Shown piece after piece: positions 1-9,428 of a stretch of DNA of 64,000 nt. This stretch comes from Symbiodinium natans (taxonomy: Eukaryota; Sar; Dinophyceae; Suessiales; Symbiodiniaceae), in contig CAJNDS010002579.1 of assembly GCA_905221605.1 (NCBI GenBank), positions 576,031 to 640,030 on the forward strand. The letters run 5' to 3'. How positions within the stretch are numbered: the stretch's first letter is position 1; the number at the start of each line of letters is the position of its first letter. The translations under genes were made by a program, and so were the position numbers. The notes beneath the pieces are model-generated. The model saw only the letters and a program-made list of their open reading frames with translations, was not told the DNA's origin and did no database searches.

Positions 1-213
1 GCCTGATGCCGCGTGGGTAGCCTAATCCCTTTCAGCCCGACACCCTTGAGACGCTAAACTTCACTAAGCCCTACACTTTAAACCCTAAGCCCTAAACCCT
101 AAACACTAAGCCCTAAACCCTAAACCCTGTGTAGTTGAACCCAGGGGCAATGCCTTGTGACTCAATGGGCTTCAAGGTTGCTAGCTGATTCGGAGCTTCG
201 GGGATACTTTATC

Positions 214-272
214 TTTATATATATATATATATCTATTATACATATATTATATACATATATATATATATATGT
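214..272. repeat. AT dinucleotide microsatellite
   Basis: Two runs of alternating TA, separated by a short ATTATACATATATTAT-like stretch. Confidence 0.9.
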
Positions 273-679
273 GGCAGGAACCTTTATGTATGATATGACC
301 TCTTAATTGTTCTCCACACACAACACACCCACACACGCACACTTTGTTCCTTTCTTCTAGACGAGATCGTTGCAAAAGGGGGTTCCCCCCCTAGAGCAGG
401 GTTGAGCCCGCTCATTCCTTCCATTTTGCCTTCTTCATCCTCCGTCTCCTCTTCAACCTCTTCTTTGGCTTTTTCTTACAAAGGAGACAGGAAAAGCAAA
501 TGGCAGACTCCAGTAATTCTCCCTCTGTTGCCTTCTTTCTCGTGTTCCGACGTCTTCTGTTCCGTCTTCTATTCGAGTAGATTGAAGGGAATATGTCGGT
601 AAAAGGTGTTCACCCTCCCGCAGCCTCTTCTTTGGCTGTGTTCTTACAAAGGAGAAAGGATAAAATGCAAGAAGATGAG

Positions 680-1510
680 TCAAAATAAGACAGGTCAAAA
701 AGAAGCAAACTGACGATCAGAGAGAGGGAAGAAAAAATTGTTTTGTGAGTTGCAGAAAGGGGCTCCCTCTTTTCCTGGAGCAGGGTTGATTTCCTGTGTT
801 CGCTCTCATTTGCTTTCTTTCTCTCCTGCGTGCCTATGTCTTCTGTTCATGGTTTGAGGAGATTCAAAGGGACAGATAAGAAAGGCGAAAAAGGTTTCCC
901 TGTCCCTTTCGCTGTCCTTGATCTTAAGCATCTTGTCTTTTCTCAGTCAGCAAGAGAGGACACAGTAGAAGGGAAACAACAAGGAACGCTTGAAAAAAAC
1001 AACGGATACATAAGAGGAAGAAGAAGAAACTCCCTCTCCTCTCTTCTTGATCTTGTTCAGCTCTCTTCTTGCAGATCATCTCCTACCTTCATCCTTCGCA
1101 TTCTCTCTCCTCTCTCTCTCCCTCTCTTCTTTGTTCCTTTCTTCCAGACGAGAAGCAAATGGATAAGACGAGATGGAAAGAGACATTCTTTGCTTCGCTG
1201 CAGATTGTGGGAAGAAAACAATGAGTTTAGAATCCAACAGTAGACTGCTTGGGGAACAAGGCTTCCCTTTGCTCTTTTTGTGAAAGTCGGGCGTGCGAAG
1301 AAATTCCCCCTCCCCTCTTATCCCTGTTCTATAGTCTATCTCGTTACAGAAAGACAAATACATATACAAGGCGGCAATTTCAGTCACTACTCATCCTGCC
1401 TCGTCTTTCTTTTCCCACTTCTGTTGCGCTTTTCTTACAGCAGGAAAACGGAACATGCAAGAATGCACATGAATCTCGCCACCATCATCCTCGCTCGTCT
1501 CTCTTATCTC
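680..1510 (+). repeat. Long direct repeat, copy 1
   Basis: Near-identical in sequence and order to 2585-3475. Shared landmarks are TTGTTTTGTGAGTTGCAGAA, ATGTCTTCTGTTCATGG, a run ending in TCATCTCCTACCTTCATC, and the tail starting GCGAAGAAATTCC. The part at 1135-1292 is inverted in the other copy. Confidence 0.85.
1135..1292 (+). repeat. 158-bp segment, inverted relative to copy 2
   Basis: Runs from TCCTTTCTTCCAGACGAG to AAAGTCGGGC. Its reverse complement occupies 3076-3233 in the second copy, while the sequences on both sides keep direct orientation. Confidence 0.88.
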
Positions 1511-1565
1511 CCTTCTCTCTTCTTTGTTGCCCACCCTCGGTGTGGGGTTGTTTGATTTTGAACTC

Positions 1566-1640
1566 AACTCTTCTCCTTGCCCGGGACTCTTCTCCTCGCC
1601 CGGAACTCTTCTCCTCGCCCGGTCTACTCCTCGCTCATCC
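1566..1640 (+). repeat. 19-20 bp tandem repeat
   Basis: Three or four copies of a unit reading about CTCTTCTCCTCGCCCGGAA, directly before the longer minisatellite. Confidence 0.8.
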
Positions 1641-1932
1641 CTGGAGCGCCCAACCCCAAAGTGTCCCTGGAGTGCCCAACTCTAGAGTGGCCCTGGAGTG
1701 CCCAACCCCAGACAACCCCAGCCCAGCCCCAGAGTCTCCCTAGGGCGCCCAACCCCACCGTTTCCAGGAGTGCCCAGCCCAGAGTCTCCAACCCCAGAGT
1801 TTCTGGAGGCCCAACCCCAGAGGCCCAACCCCAGTGCCCAAACCCAGAGTCTCCCTGAAGCCCAACCCCAGTGTCTCCCTCGAGAGCCCAGCCCCAGAGT
1901 GTTGCTGGAGTGCCCAACCCCAGAGTATCTCT
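1640..1932 (+). repeat. GC-rich minisatellite
   Basis: Imperfect units built on GCCCAACCCCAGAGT and TCCCTGGAGT, spaced irregularly at about 17-32 bp. It interrupts the duplicated block: the matching place in copy 2 (about 3475-3485) lacks it. The open frames across it on both strands are Pro- or Gly/Trp-rich by-products of the repeat. Confidence 0.85.
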
Positions 1933-1949
1933 ACAAAGAGAGGGTGGGG

Positions 1950-2280
1950 ATGTTCGAAGCCAAATATTTTCTTACACACGTGACAATGAATACACAAGAG
2001 GACAAGGAAAGGAGAAGTTAATGGACGGGAAAAGAGGGGAGGATGGATTGTTTTTGTTCGTGGCAAGAAGGGAGGCCGCTGAGTGCCCTTACACCCTCTC
2101 TTTGCTTTCTTTCTCTCCTGCGTTGCCAGGTTTTCTGTTCTTTTGTGCTTAGGAAATTCAAGGGAACTGCAAAAAAAAAGAGGAAGACGCTTTCCGTGTC
2201 CCTTTTCGTTGCCCTTGCTCTTTTCTTTTTTCATTCAGCGAGAGAGGAAGAGACTGCAGGGGGAAAACAATAAAGAATGG
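1950..2280 (+). repeat. Second direct-repeat segment, copy 1
   Basis: Matches 3485-3790 closely, from the ACACGTGACAA motif through GGACGGGAAAAGAGGGGAGG and on to GCGAGAGAGGAAGAGACTGC. Confidence 0.85.
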
Positions 2281-2410
2281 ACAAAAGTAGGAAGAAGTTT
2301 TCCTTGTACCTTGTCGTTGCCCTTGCTCTCTTCTTTTCTCGTTCAGCGAGAGAGGAAGAGATTGTAGGATGAAAACAGCAAAGAATGAACCAGAGTGCTT
2401 CTCTCTATTA
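2196..2410 (+). repeat. 108-bp tandem repeat
   Basis: The string CGTTGCCCTTGCTCT recurs 108 bp apart (2207 and 2315), followed each time by TTCAGCGAGAGAGGAAGAGA and an AAAGAATG motif. About two units. Confidence 0.75.
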
Positions 2411-3013
2411 TCTTATTGAGAAGAATGAGCGCATAAGACTGGGAGGAAACGCACTCCTCGCTTTTCCGTCTGCTTTGGCTCTTTTCTTGCATACGAAACA
2501 AATGAATACACAAAAAGACATGAAGAGACAACTGGGAGAAAACGACAAGGAGCTGACCCGAGTGCTTGTCTTCTCTTACGGGCAAAATAAGACAGGTCAA
2601 AAAGAAGCAAATGGACTATCAGAGAGAGGGAAGAAAACATTGTTTTGTGAGTTGCAGAAAGGGGCTCCCTCTCCCCCTCTGGAGCAGGGTTAATTTCCAG
2701 TGTTCGCTCTAATTTGCCTTCTTTCTCTCATGCGTGCCTATGTCTTCTGTTCATGGTTTGAGGAGATTCAAAGGGACAGATAAGAAAGGCGAAAAAGGTT
2801 TCCCTGTCCCTTCCGCTGTCCTTGATCTTAAGAATCTTGTCTTTTCTCAGTCAGCAAGAGAGGAAGACGCAGTAGAAGGGAAACAGCAAGGAATGCTTGG
2901 AAAAAACAACGGATACATAAGCGGAAGAAGAAGAAACTCCCTCTCCTCTCTTCTCGATCTTGATCAGCTCTCTTCTTGCAGATCATCTCCTACCTTCATC
3001 CTTCGCTTTCTCT

Positions 3014-3017
<4 letters not shown>

Positions 3018-3070
<53 letters not shown>
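3018..3070 (+). repeat. CT dinucleotide microsatellite
   Basis: About 25 uninterrupted CT units. Copy 1 of the duplication has only a short, broken CT tract at this place, so the run expanded after duplication. Confidence 0.95.
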
Positions 3071-3073
<3 letters not shown>

Positions 3074-3075
3074 TT

Positions 3076-3233
3076 GCCCGACTTTCACAAAAAGAGCAAA
3101 GGGAAACCTTGTTCCCCAAGCAGTCTACTGTTGGATTCTAAACTCATTGTTTTCTTCCCACAATCTGCAGCGAAGCAAAGAATGTCTCTTTCCATCTTGT
3201 CTTATCCATTTGCTTCTCGTCTGGAAGAAAGGA
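3076..3233 (-). repeat. 158-bp segment, inverted copy
   Basis: Reverse complement of 1135-1292. The left boundary abuts the CT microsatellite tail; the right boundary is followed by the shared GCGAAGAAATTCC. Confidence 0.88.
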
Positions 3234-3484
3234 ATACGACAGGGCGAAGAAATTCCCTCTGCCCTCTTATCCCTGTTCTGTAGTCTATCTCGTTACAGAA
3301 AGACAAATACATATGCAAGGCGCCAATTTCACTCACTACTCATCCTGCATCGTCTTTGTTTTCCCACTTCTTTAGCGCTTTTCTTACAGCAGGAAAACTG
3401 AACATGCAAGAATACACATGAATCTCGCCACCATCATCCTCTCTCGTCTCTCTTATCTCTCCTCTCTCTTCTTTGCTTTCTTTT

Positions 3485-3790
3485 ACACGTGACAAATGAA
3501 TACACAAGAGGACAAGGAAAGGAGAAGTTAATGGACGGGAAAAGAGGGGAGGATGGATTGTTTTTGTTCGTGGCAAGAAGGGAGGCCGCTGAGTGCCCTT
3601 ACACCCTCTCTTTGCTTTCTTTCTCTCCTGCATTCCCAGGTCTTCTGTTCTTTTTTGCTTAGGAAACTCAAGGGAACTGCTAAAGAAACGAAGAAGAAGT
3701 TCTCCTTGTCCCTTTTCGGTGGCCTTGCTCTTTTCTTTTCTCATTCAGCGAGAGAGGAAGAGACTGCACAACAAAGAATGGACAAGAGCG
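3485..3790 (+). repeat. Second direct-repeat segment, copy 2
   Basis: Partner of 1950-2280, directly following the CTCTCTTCTTTGC motif because this copy has no minisatellite insert. Confidence 0.85.
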
Positions 3791-4314
3791 CTTCTCTTTT
3801 ATCTTATTCAGAAAATGGATAGGTCAGAGGAGGAAGAAACCCCCCCTGTCCTCAGTCTCCATGTCTTCTCTTCTTTTCTCTTCTCTTCTTTACGTGTTCC
3901 TCTCATCAAAGCGTGCAAAGGAAACTCCATTCGCACCCTTTCCTTTCTGTCTTCTTCAAAGGAAAAGCGGAAGGCAAGGCACAAACCGAAGACAAAAGAA
4001 CAAACGATCAGAAGAAGGAAACATTATATAGACTGAAAAGGCTATCCTTCTTGTTTCTCATTGCTTTTCCATCGCTCTCTTCTCTCTTCAATTCTATCCA
4101 GATATTTTCTTTTTCCTTTTGACGAGGAAAATGGGAAGAGAAGGTCCTTTCTCTTCGTCCCTCGTGTTCTTTCCAAAAAACGAAGAGTATATGCGTTGTG
4201 TGAAAAGGTAGAATTTCTAACGCGTCGCACAGGTACATAGGATGTATGTGTTGGTTCGGGGGGCGAAGTCAGCCGCTGCGTTTTTGGGGTTTTACATGCT
4301 GCGACTTCCCGCCC

Positions 4315-4690
4315 CTGCTAAACCCAAGAGGGTTAAGAATTAAAGGTTTAGGGTTTAGATTTAGGCATGTAAACCTAAGCCCATAAAGTTTAAACCTTAA
4401 GGGTTTAAGATTTAGGTATTGAGACCTTAACCCTATACCATTTAGGTTCGTATTTCGGCGAACCTTTAATCCCTATAGGGTTAAGATTTAAAGGTTTAGG
4501 GTTTAAGATTTAGGCATGTAAAACTAAGCCCATAGAGAAACCCTATAGGGCTCTAAAGGGTTCAAAGGTTTTTAACCGTATAGGCGCTAAGGTATAAATG
4601 CCCAGACCTTAGGCAGGTGTTTAAACCTTTACACCTTATAGGGTTTGCAGGTCCAGGGGTTTTAAGGGTTTACCTCTAAAGCTTTCACGG
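4315..4690. repeat. Degenerate telomere-like tract
   Basis: Decayed TTTAGGG/CCCTAAA words on both strands, mixed with AACCCTATAGGG-type dyads and repeated GGTTTAGGGTTTAAGATTTAGG-like strings. It reads as an old ITS cluster scrambled by mutation. Confidence 0.65.
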
Positions 4691-4710
4691 GGTTAGCCCT
4701 ACAACAACTG

Positions 4711-4754
4711 CGTATGTCTGTATGTACGTATGTACGTATGTATGTATGTCAGTA
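4711..4754 (+). repeat. TATG/TACG tetranucleotide microsatellite
   Basis: Imperfect GTAT/GTAC tandem units. Confidence 0.85.
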
Positions 4755-4884
4755 TGAAACCCTATAGGATTAAAGGATCTCGTGTTTCAGTTTTCAGCGT
4801 TACCTATAGGAATTGAACCTTGCCTGTGTTTGTAGTGCTTGCCTCCTGTGGAAACGCAGAGAAAAAGCAGAATAAGTACACACA

Positions 4885-5230
4885 TCATGTGTTTTTGCAT
4901 ATCAAAGACAGATATTTAATGGAGAAGGAAGGATGGTAAGCCTCGAACCATAAGACTAGGAAGTTTTCGAGCGCATAGGGTGATGCATAAAACCTTTTGC
5001 TGCAACCCCCGGGGACGCGAGAATACTGTGAGCAAATATCCTTTCACTATTTCCTGGGACCTTCCAGCGGGCTGCTACAAACATCTCTTTTTTCAATTTC
5101 AATGCTTTCCACAGGTCTCCCAACATGGTTCTCATTTCTCAAAAACAATTCTCATTTTTCAAATTATCCGCAAGACTCACAAGCACATAAGGTCTTACAT
5201 GATACTCATCCAAAGCAACTGAGTATCACA
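4885..5230 (+). repeat. Diverged direct repeat, copy 1
   Basis: Shares ordered blocks with 5930-6200: GCATATCAAAGACAG-like, GACTAGGAAGT, CCCCGGGGACGCGAGAATA, TGTGAGCAA and a tail with CTCATTT and TTATCCGCAA. Two short open frames overlap here in different frames, so coding is unlikely. Confidence 0.6.
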
Positions 5231-5278
5231 TCCTTACGACAAAAGTGTACGAAACCTAGGTTTAGGAGGGGGGCCGGC

Positions 5279-5292
5279 CGGGGGGGGGGGGG
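5279..5292 (+). repeat. Poly(G) run
   Basis: Fourteen G after GGCCGGCC. Confidence 0.9.
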
Positions 5293-5426
5293 TAGCATAT
5301 AATATACATTTTTCTGTATGAGATAGGTTCAAACTGTAATGCGAGTAAGCAGCCAAAACGACCTGCCAGATTATGTGTTTGGATGTGAGTGCATGGCTCA
5401 TAGGGGGAACTGGGACACCGAAACCA

Positions 5427-5695
5427 AAAGACATAGTCCCAAAAAACCAATTCCCAAAGAACCAAAAAAACCAATACCAAAAGAACCAAAAAAACCAAAA
5501 AAACCAATTTTCCGGGACTTTTGATTGGTAAGCTTATCTCCAAAGCTTTCACAGAGTCCCGGAAAATTGGTTTTTTTGGTTCTTTTGTTTTTTTTTGGTA
5601 TTGTTTTTTGGTTTTGTGGGAATTGGTTTTTTGGGTTTTGCGGGAATTGGTTTTTTGGTCTTGTGGGAATTGGTTTTTCGAAGAGTCCTGCAAAA
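5427..5695. repeat. Foldback of CCAAAA/TTTTGG repeats
   Basis: The left arm (5427-5520) is a run of CCAAAAAACCAATTCCC-like units and the right arm (5559-5695) is the complementary GGAATTGGTTTTTTGG units. The core is a perfect inverted repeat of about 27 bp (5494-5520 with 5559-5585) around a loop of about 38 bp. Confidence 0.85.
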
Positions 5696-5820
5696 TTGTT
5701 GTTGTTGGGTTGTTTCGGTTTTTTGGTATTGGTTGCTTTGGCGGGAACTGTTTTCTTTAATGGAAATTCGTTGAAATGTTTCGTTTTGTAGTTGTAGCAT
5801 TTCTTGCCTCTGTGGAAAGT

Positions 5821-5840
5821 CCCCCCCCCAAAAAAAAAAT
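5821..5840 (+). repeat. C-run followed by A-run
   Basis: Nine or ten C directly followed by nine A: an early example of the CnAn homopolymer pair seen across the window. Confidence 0.85.
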
Positions 5841-5929
5841 AAAATAAAAAAGCAGCGGCTGAGTTCGCCCCCGGAACCTATGTGTTGCATGAACAGCTAG
5901 GAATTTCTACCCACATCGTGCAGGTATGT

Positions 5930-6200
5930 AGCGTGTCTGTATTGTATATCAAATAAAGAAATGGAGAGGAAAGGGCGGTAATCCTAAACCGAAAGACTAG
6001 GAAGTATTTGAGGGCATTGGTATTTTTGTATGTAACCCCGGGGCAGCGAGAATATTGTGAGCAAGTATCTGGGTTCTGGGCCTTCCCACAAGCCCGACTT
6101 GCTCGCAAGCACATGGGTTGTCATTTCAATGTTTCCCAAAGGGTCACCGAAAACAATTATCATTTCTCACACATGAATTATCCCCAATAATCACAAATAA
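5930..6200 (+). repeat. Diverged direct repeat, copy 2
   Basis: Partner of 4885-5230, about 75% similar by eye with short indels. Confidence 0.6.
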
Positions 6201-6330
6201 ATATCTCATAAACCCTACCCATTTTTCTTACGTTTAGATTTCTAAGCACCGTATTCGATTAAGGCTAGGGTCAAACCCTATTCCAAGCTGTACGCATGCT
6301 TCTGTAGTTTTGGGACATTGCCTTCCTAAA

Positions 6331-6927
6331 CCTATTCTTTTAACGTTGCAGGCCAAAACATATGCATGAACCTTCTTTGTTTGAGGTTTTGCGCCGGACA
6401 CTGAGGTCTAATAATTCTAGATTCCTAAACCACGCACCTGGGCACGACGAGGTTGCGGGAGAGGGGGGGAGGGGCGCGAGCCTTATGGCTGAAGCTTGTT
6501 CGTTTAATGCTTAAGCCTAACCCTATTCCTAAACCTTATTCGTCTAAGGGTTAGGACCAAAGCATATTCGTTTCGCTTCAGCAATCGAGCGCCTGGGAGA
6601 TTTCAGAGTGAAAAAAAACGCTTCCCTTGGACAAAACATCAGGGGAACGGGAATCGAAGCGGCAAAAAACTCAAGGGGCTTCTTCAAAATCGAGGGGAAG
6701 AAGAGGATGTCCAAGAATTTCAAGGGAATCAGGCCGAAACTCAAGAGACTCCAGCCGAGTTTGAGGGTATTTTTTCCTTTTCTTCAGGAGAAACAACTCG
6801 GAGGATTTTTTCATGCGAAGATTGTTGATACTTAACGAATATGCCACAGAGGCCACTTAAGATTTGAAAAGGCCCCTTGCATTCTTTTAAAACCCTTGAA
6901 AATTGCAAAGAAACAAATATAAATATA
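6331..6927 (+). repeat. 597-bp tandem unit 1
   Basis: Starts CCTATTCTTTTAACG. Contains AGGTTTTGCGCCGGACACTG, a GGGAGAGGGGGGAGGGG stretch, GCTTAAGCCTAACCCTATTCC, and a Lys/Arg-rich open stretch of about 70 codons at 6608-6835 with no ATG start. Unit 1 differs from units 2 and 3 by scattered substitutions. Confidence 0.9.
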
Positions 6928-7519
6928 CCTATTCTTTTAACGTTTCAGGCCAAAACGTGTGCATGAACCTTCTTTGTTCGAGGTTTTGCGCCGGACACTG
7001 AGGTCTATGAATTCGAGATTCCTAAACCACGCACTTGGGAACGACGAGGTTGCGGGAGAGGGGGGGAGGGGCGCGAGCCTTATGGCTGAAGCTTGTTCGT
7101 TTAATGCTTAAGCCTAACCCTATTCCTAAACCTTATTCGTCTAAGGGTCCGGACCAAAGCATATTCGTTTCGCTTAAGCAATCGAGCGCCTGGGAGATTT
7201 CAGAGTGAAAAAACAAGCTTCCCTTGGACAAAACATCAGGGGAACGGGAATCGAAGCGGCAAAAAACTCAAGGGGCTTCTTCAAAATCGAGGGGAAGAAG
7301 AGGATGTCCAAGAATTTCAAGGGAATCAGGCCGAAACTCAAGAGACTCCAGCCGAGTTTGAGGGTGTTTTTTCCTTTTCTTCAGGCGAAACAACTCGGAG
7401 GGTTTTTTTCATGCGAAGATTGTTGATACTTAACGAATATGCCACAGAGGCCACTTAAGATTTGAAAAGGCCCCTTGCATTCTTTTAAAACCCTTGAAAA
7501 TTGCAAAGAAACAAATATA
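6928..7519 (+). repeat. 592-bp tandem unit 2
   Basis: Nearly identical to unit 3. Its basic open stretch (7205-7426, GTG start, 73 codons) has the same translation as the one in unit 3. That identity is better explained by recent duplication or homogenisation than by a eukaryotic gene, since it has no ATG. Confidence 0.9.
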
Positions 7520-8170
7520 CCTATTCTTTTAGCGTTTCAGGCCAAAACGTGTGCATGAACCTTCTTTGTTCGAGGTTTTGCGCCGGACACTGAGGTCTAT
7601 GAATTCGAGATTCCTAAACCACGCACTTGGGAACGACGAGGTTGCGGGAGAGGGGGGGAGGGGGGAGGGGCGCGAGCCTTATGGCTGAAGCTTGTTCGTT
7701 TAATGCTTAAGCCTAACCCTATTCCTAAACCTTATTCGTCTAAGGGTCCGGACCAAAGCATATTCGTTTCGCTTAAGCAATCGAGCGCCTGGGAGATTTC
7801 AGAGTGAAAAAACAAGCTTCCCTTGGACAAAACATCAGGGGAACGGGAATCGAAGCGGCAAAAAACTCAAGGGGCTTCTTCAAAATCGAGGGGAAGAAGA
7901 GGATGTCCAAGAATTTCAAGGGAATCAGGCCGAAACTCAAGAGACTCCAGCCGAGTTTGAGGGTGTTTTTTCCTTTTCTTCAGGCGAAACAACTCGGAGG
8001 GTTTTTTTCATGCGAAGATTGTTGATACTTAACGAATATGCCACAGAGGCCACTTAAGATTTAAAAAGGCCCCTTGCATTCTTTAAAAACCCTTGAAAAT
8101 TGCAAAGAAACAAATATTCTGGGGAAGGACTCGGAAGGACGCTGTCCATTCCAATTTGTTTGTTCCTAAA
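7520..8170 (+). repeat. 651-bp tandem unit 3
   Basis: Same order as unit 2, with an extra GGGGAGG insertion near 7660 and a longer tail ending GGACTCGGAAGGACGCTGTCC, absent from units 1 and 2. The 73-codon stretch lies at 7804-8025. Confidence 0.9.
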
Positions 8171-8757
8171 CCTATTCTTTTAACGTTGCAGGCCAAAACG
8201 TGCGCATGAACCTTCTTTGTTCGAGGTTTTGCGCCGGACACTGAGGTCTATGAATTCGAGATTCCTAAACCACGCACTTGGGCACGACGAGGTTGCGGGA
8301 GAGGAGGGGAGGGGCGCGAGCCTTATGGCTGAAGCTTGTTCGTTTAATGCTTAAGCCTAACCCTATTCCTAAACCTTATTCGTCTAAGGGTCCGGACCAA
8401 AGCATATTCGTTTCGCTTAAGCACTCGAGCACCTGGGAGATTCCAGGGTGAAAAAAACGCTTCCCTTGGACAAAACATCAGGGGAACGGGAAGGAAAAAA
8501 GATGATGTCCAAGAATTGCAAGGGAGTCAGGCCTAAACTCAAGGGACTCCAGCCGAATTTGAGGGTATTTTTCCCTTTCTTTTCAGGAGAAACAACTCGG
8601 AGGATTTTTTCACGCGAAGATTGTTGATACTTAACCGATATGCCGCGGAGGCCCCTTAAGATTTGAAAAGGCCCCATACATTTTTTAAAACCCTTGCAAA
8701 TTGCAAAGAAACAAGTATTCTGGGTAAGGACTCGGAAGGACACTGTCCTCATCAATT
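8171..8757 (+). repeat. 587-bp tandem unit 4 (diverged, internally deleted)
   Basis: Carries the tail with AAGGACTCGGAAGGACACTG like unit 3, but lacks about 60 bp in the middle of the basic open stretch. The open frame is broken here, which argues against protein-level selection. Confidence 0.88.
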
Positions 8758-9110
8758 TGTAAAATCTCTTACTACCCTTAAAAACTTAACAAAAACCTCT
8801 TGCTTTCAAAATTGATTTAACGGGCATCTCCACCCGAATTTGAATTGTTTAAATAATTTGAATAACTGGGCTCCCCAGGATTCAAATTCTGTAAATTATT
8901 TGAATTTTTAAAATACATAAATTCCCTCTAATTCAAATAATTTAAATAATTGTGTTCCCCAAATATATAATTTCTTTATATTTTGTAAATTGTGCCTCCC
9001 TCTCCAAGGCCCTCCCCACGACTTAAAATATTTAATTTTTAATTATTCAGTTTCCACCCGAGTTTAAAGAACTTAAATAATTTAGATAGGTCGAATATTT
9101 TGAATAGTTT
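8758..9110. other. AT-rich spacer without genes
   Basis: Low-complexity AATTTGAAT/ATTTAAAT words; no frame or RNA structure that I can support. Confidence 0.6.
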
Positions 9111-9177
9111 ACATCCTGGGGGGGGGGAAAGGTCGTCCCAGGATTCCACGCAGGGCTGTATTCTTACAAAAACCGTG

Positions 9178-9425
9178 GCGCGTAGATCCAGGCAGATTTT
9201 GTCCGTCGTTTTTTTGAGAAAACACCAAAGACAAAAATATGCCTGGATCTATTTGAAAAAACACCATGGACAAAATCTGCCTGGATCTACGCGGCGCTGT
9301 TTCTTACAAAAAAGTGGCGCGCAGACCCAGGCAGATTATGTCCTTCGTGTTTTTTGAGAAAACACCATGGACAAAATCTGCCTGGATCTACGCGGGGCTG
9401 TTTCTTACAAAAAAAGTGGGGCGTA
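9178..9425. repeat. Hairpin-forming tandem repeat
   Basis: Two units of about 120-130 bp, each a foldback: GTAGATCCAGGCAGATTTTG on one side and CAAAATCTGCCTGGATCTAC on the other, with TTTTTTGAGAAAACACC in the loop. Both end in GGGGCTGTTTCTTACAAAAA or a close variant. Confidence 0.85.
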
Positions 9426-9428
9426 GAT

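Larger units (their letters stand above)
2585..3475 (+). repeat. Long direct repeat, copy 2
   Basis: Partner of 680-1510. It differs by a long CT microsatellite at 3018-3070 and by the inverted 158-bp segment. Confidence 0.85.
1..4260. repeat. Purine/pyrimidine-biased duplicated repeat block
   Basis: Alternating C/T-rich and A/G-rich stretches make up this block, with recurring modules such as CTTTTCTT, GCGAGAGAGGAAGAG and AAAGAATG. Many open frames exist on both strands but their translations are Ser/Leu/Phe/Arg/Lys-rich, low in complexity and overlapping, so I read none as a gene. Large parts occur twice as direct repeats (about 680-1510 with 2585-3475, and 1950-2280 with 3485-3790). Acceptor-like strings such as TTTTCTTACAG occur by composition. 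A short CCCTAAA run lies at 80-128. Confidence 0.7.

Noticed and set aside
1577-2021. Pro-rich frames over the minisatellite
   Set aside because: Translation of the CCCAACCCCAGAGT repeat; present in three forward frames and two reverse frames.
402-4238. Many 60-150 codon frames in the purine/pyrimidine block
   Set aside because: Overlapping frames on both strands with biased, repetitive composition; they follow the repeat structure.
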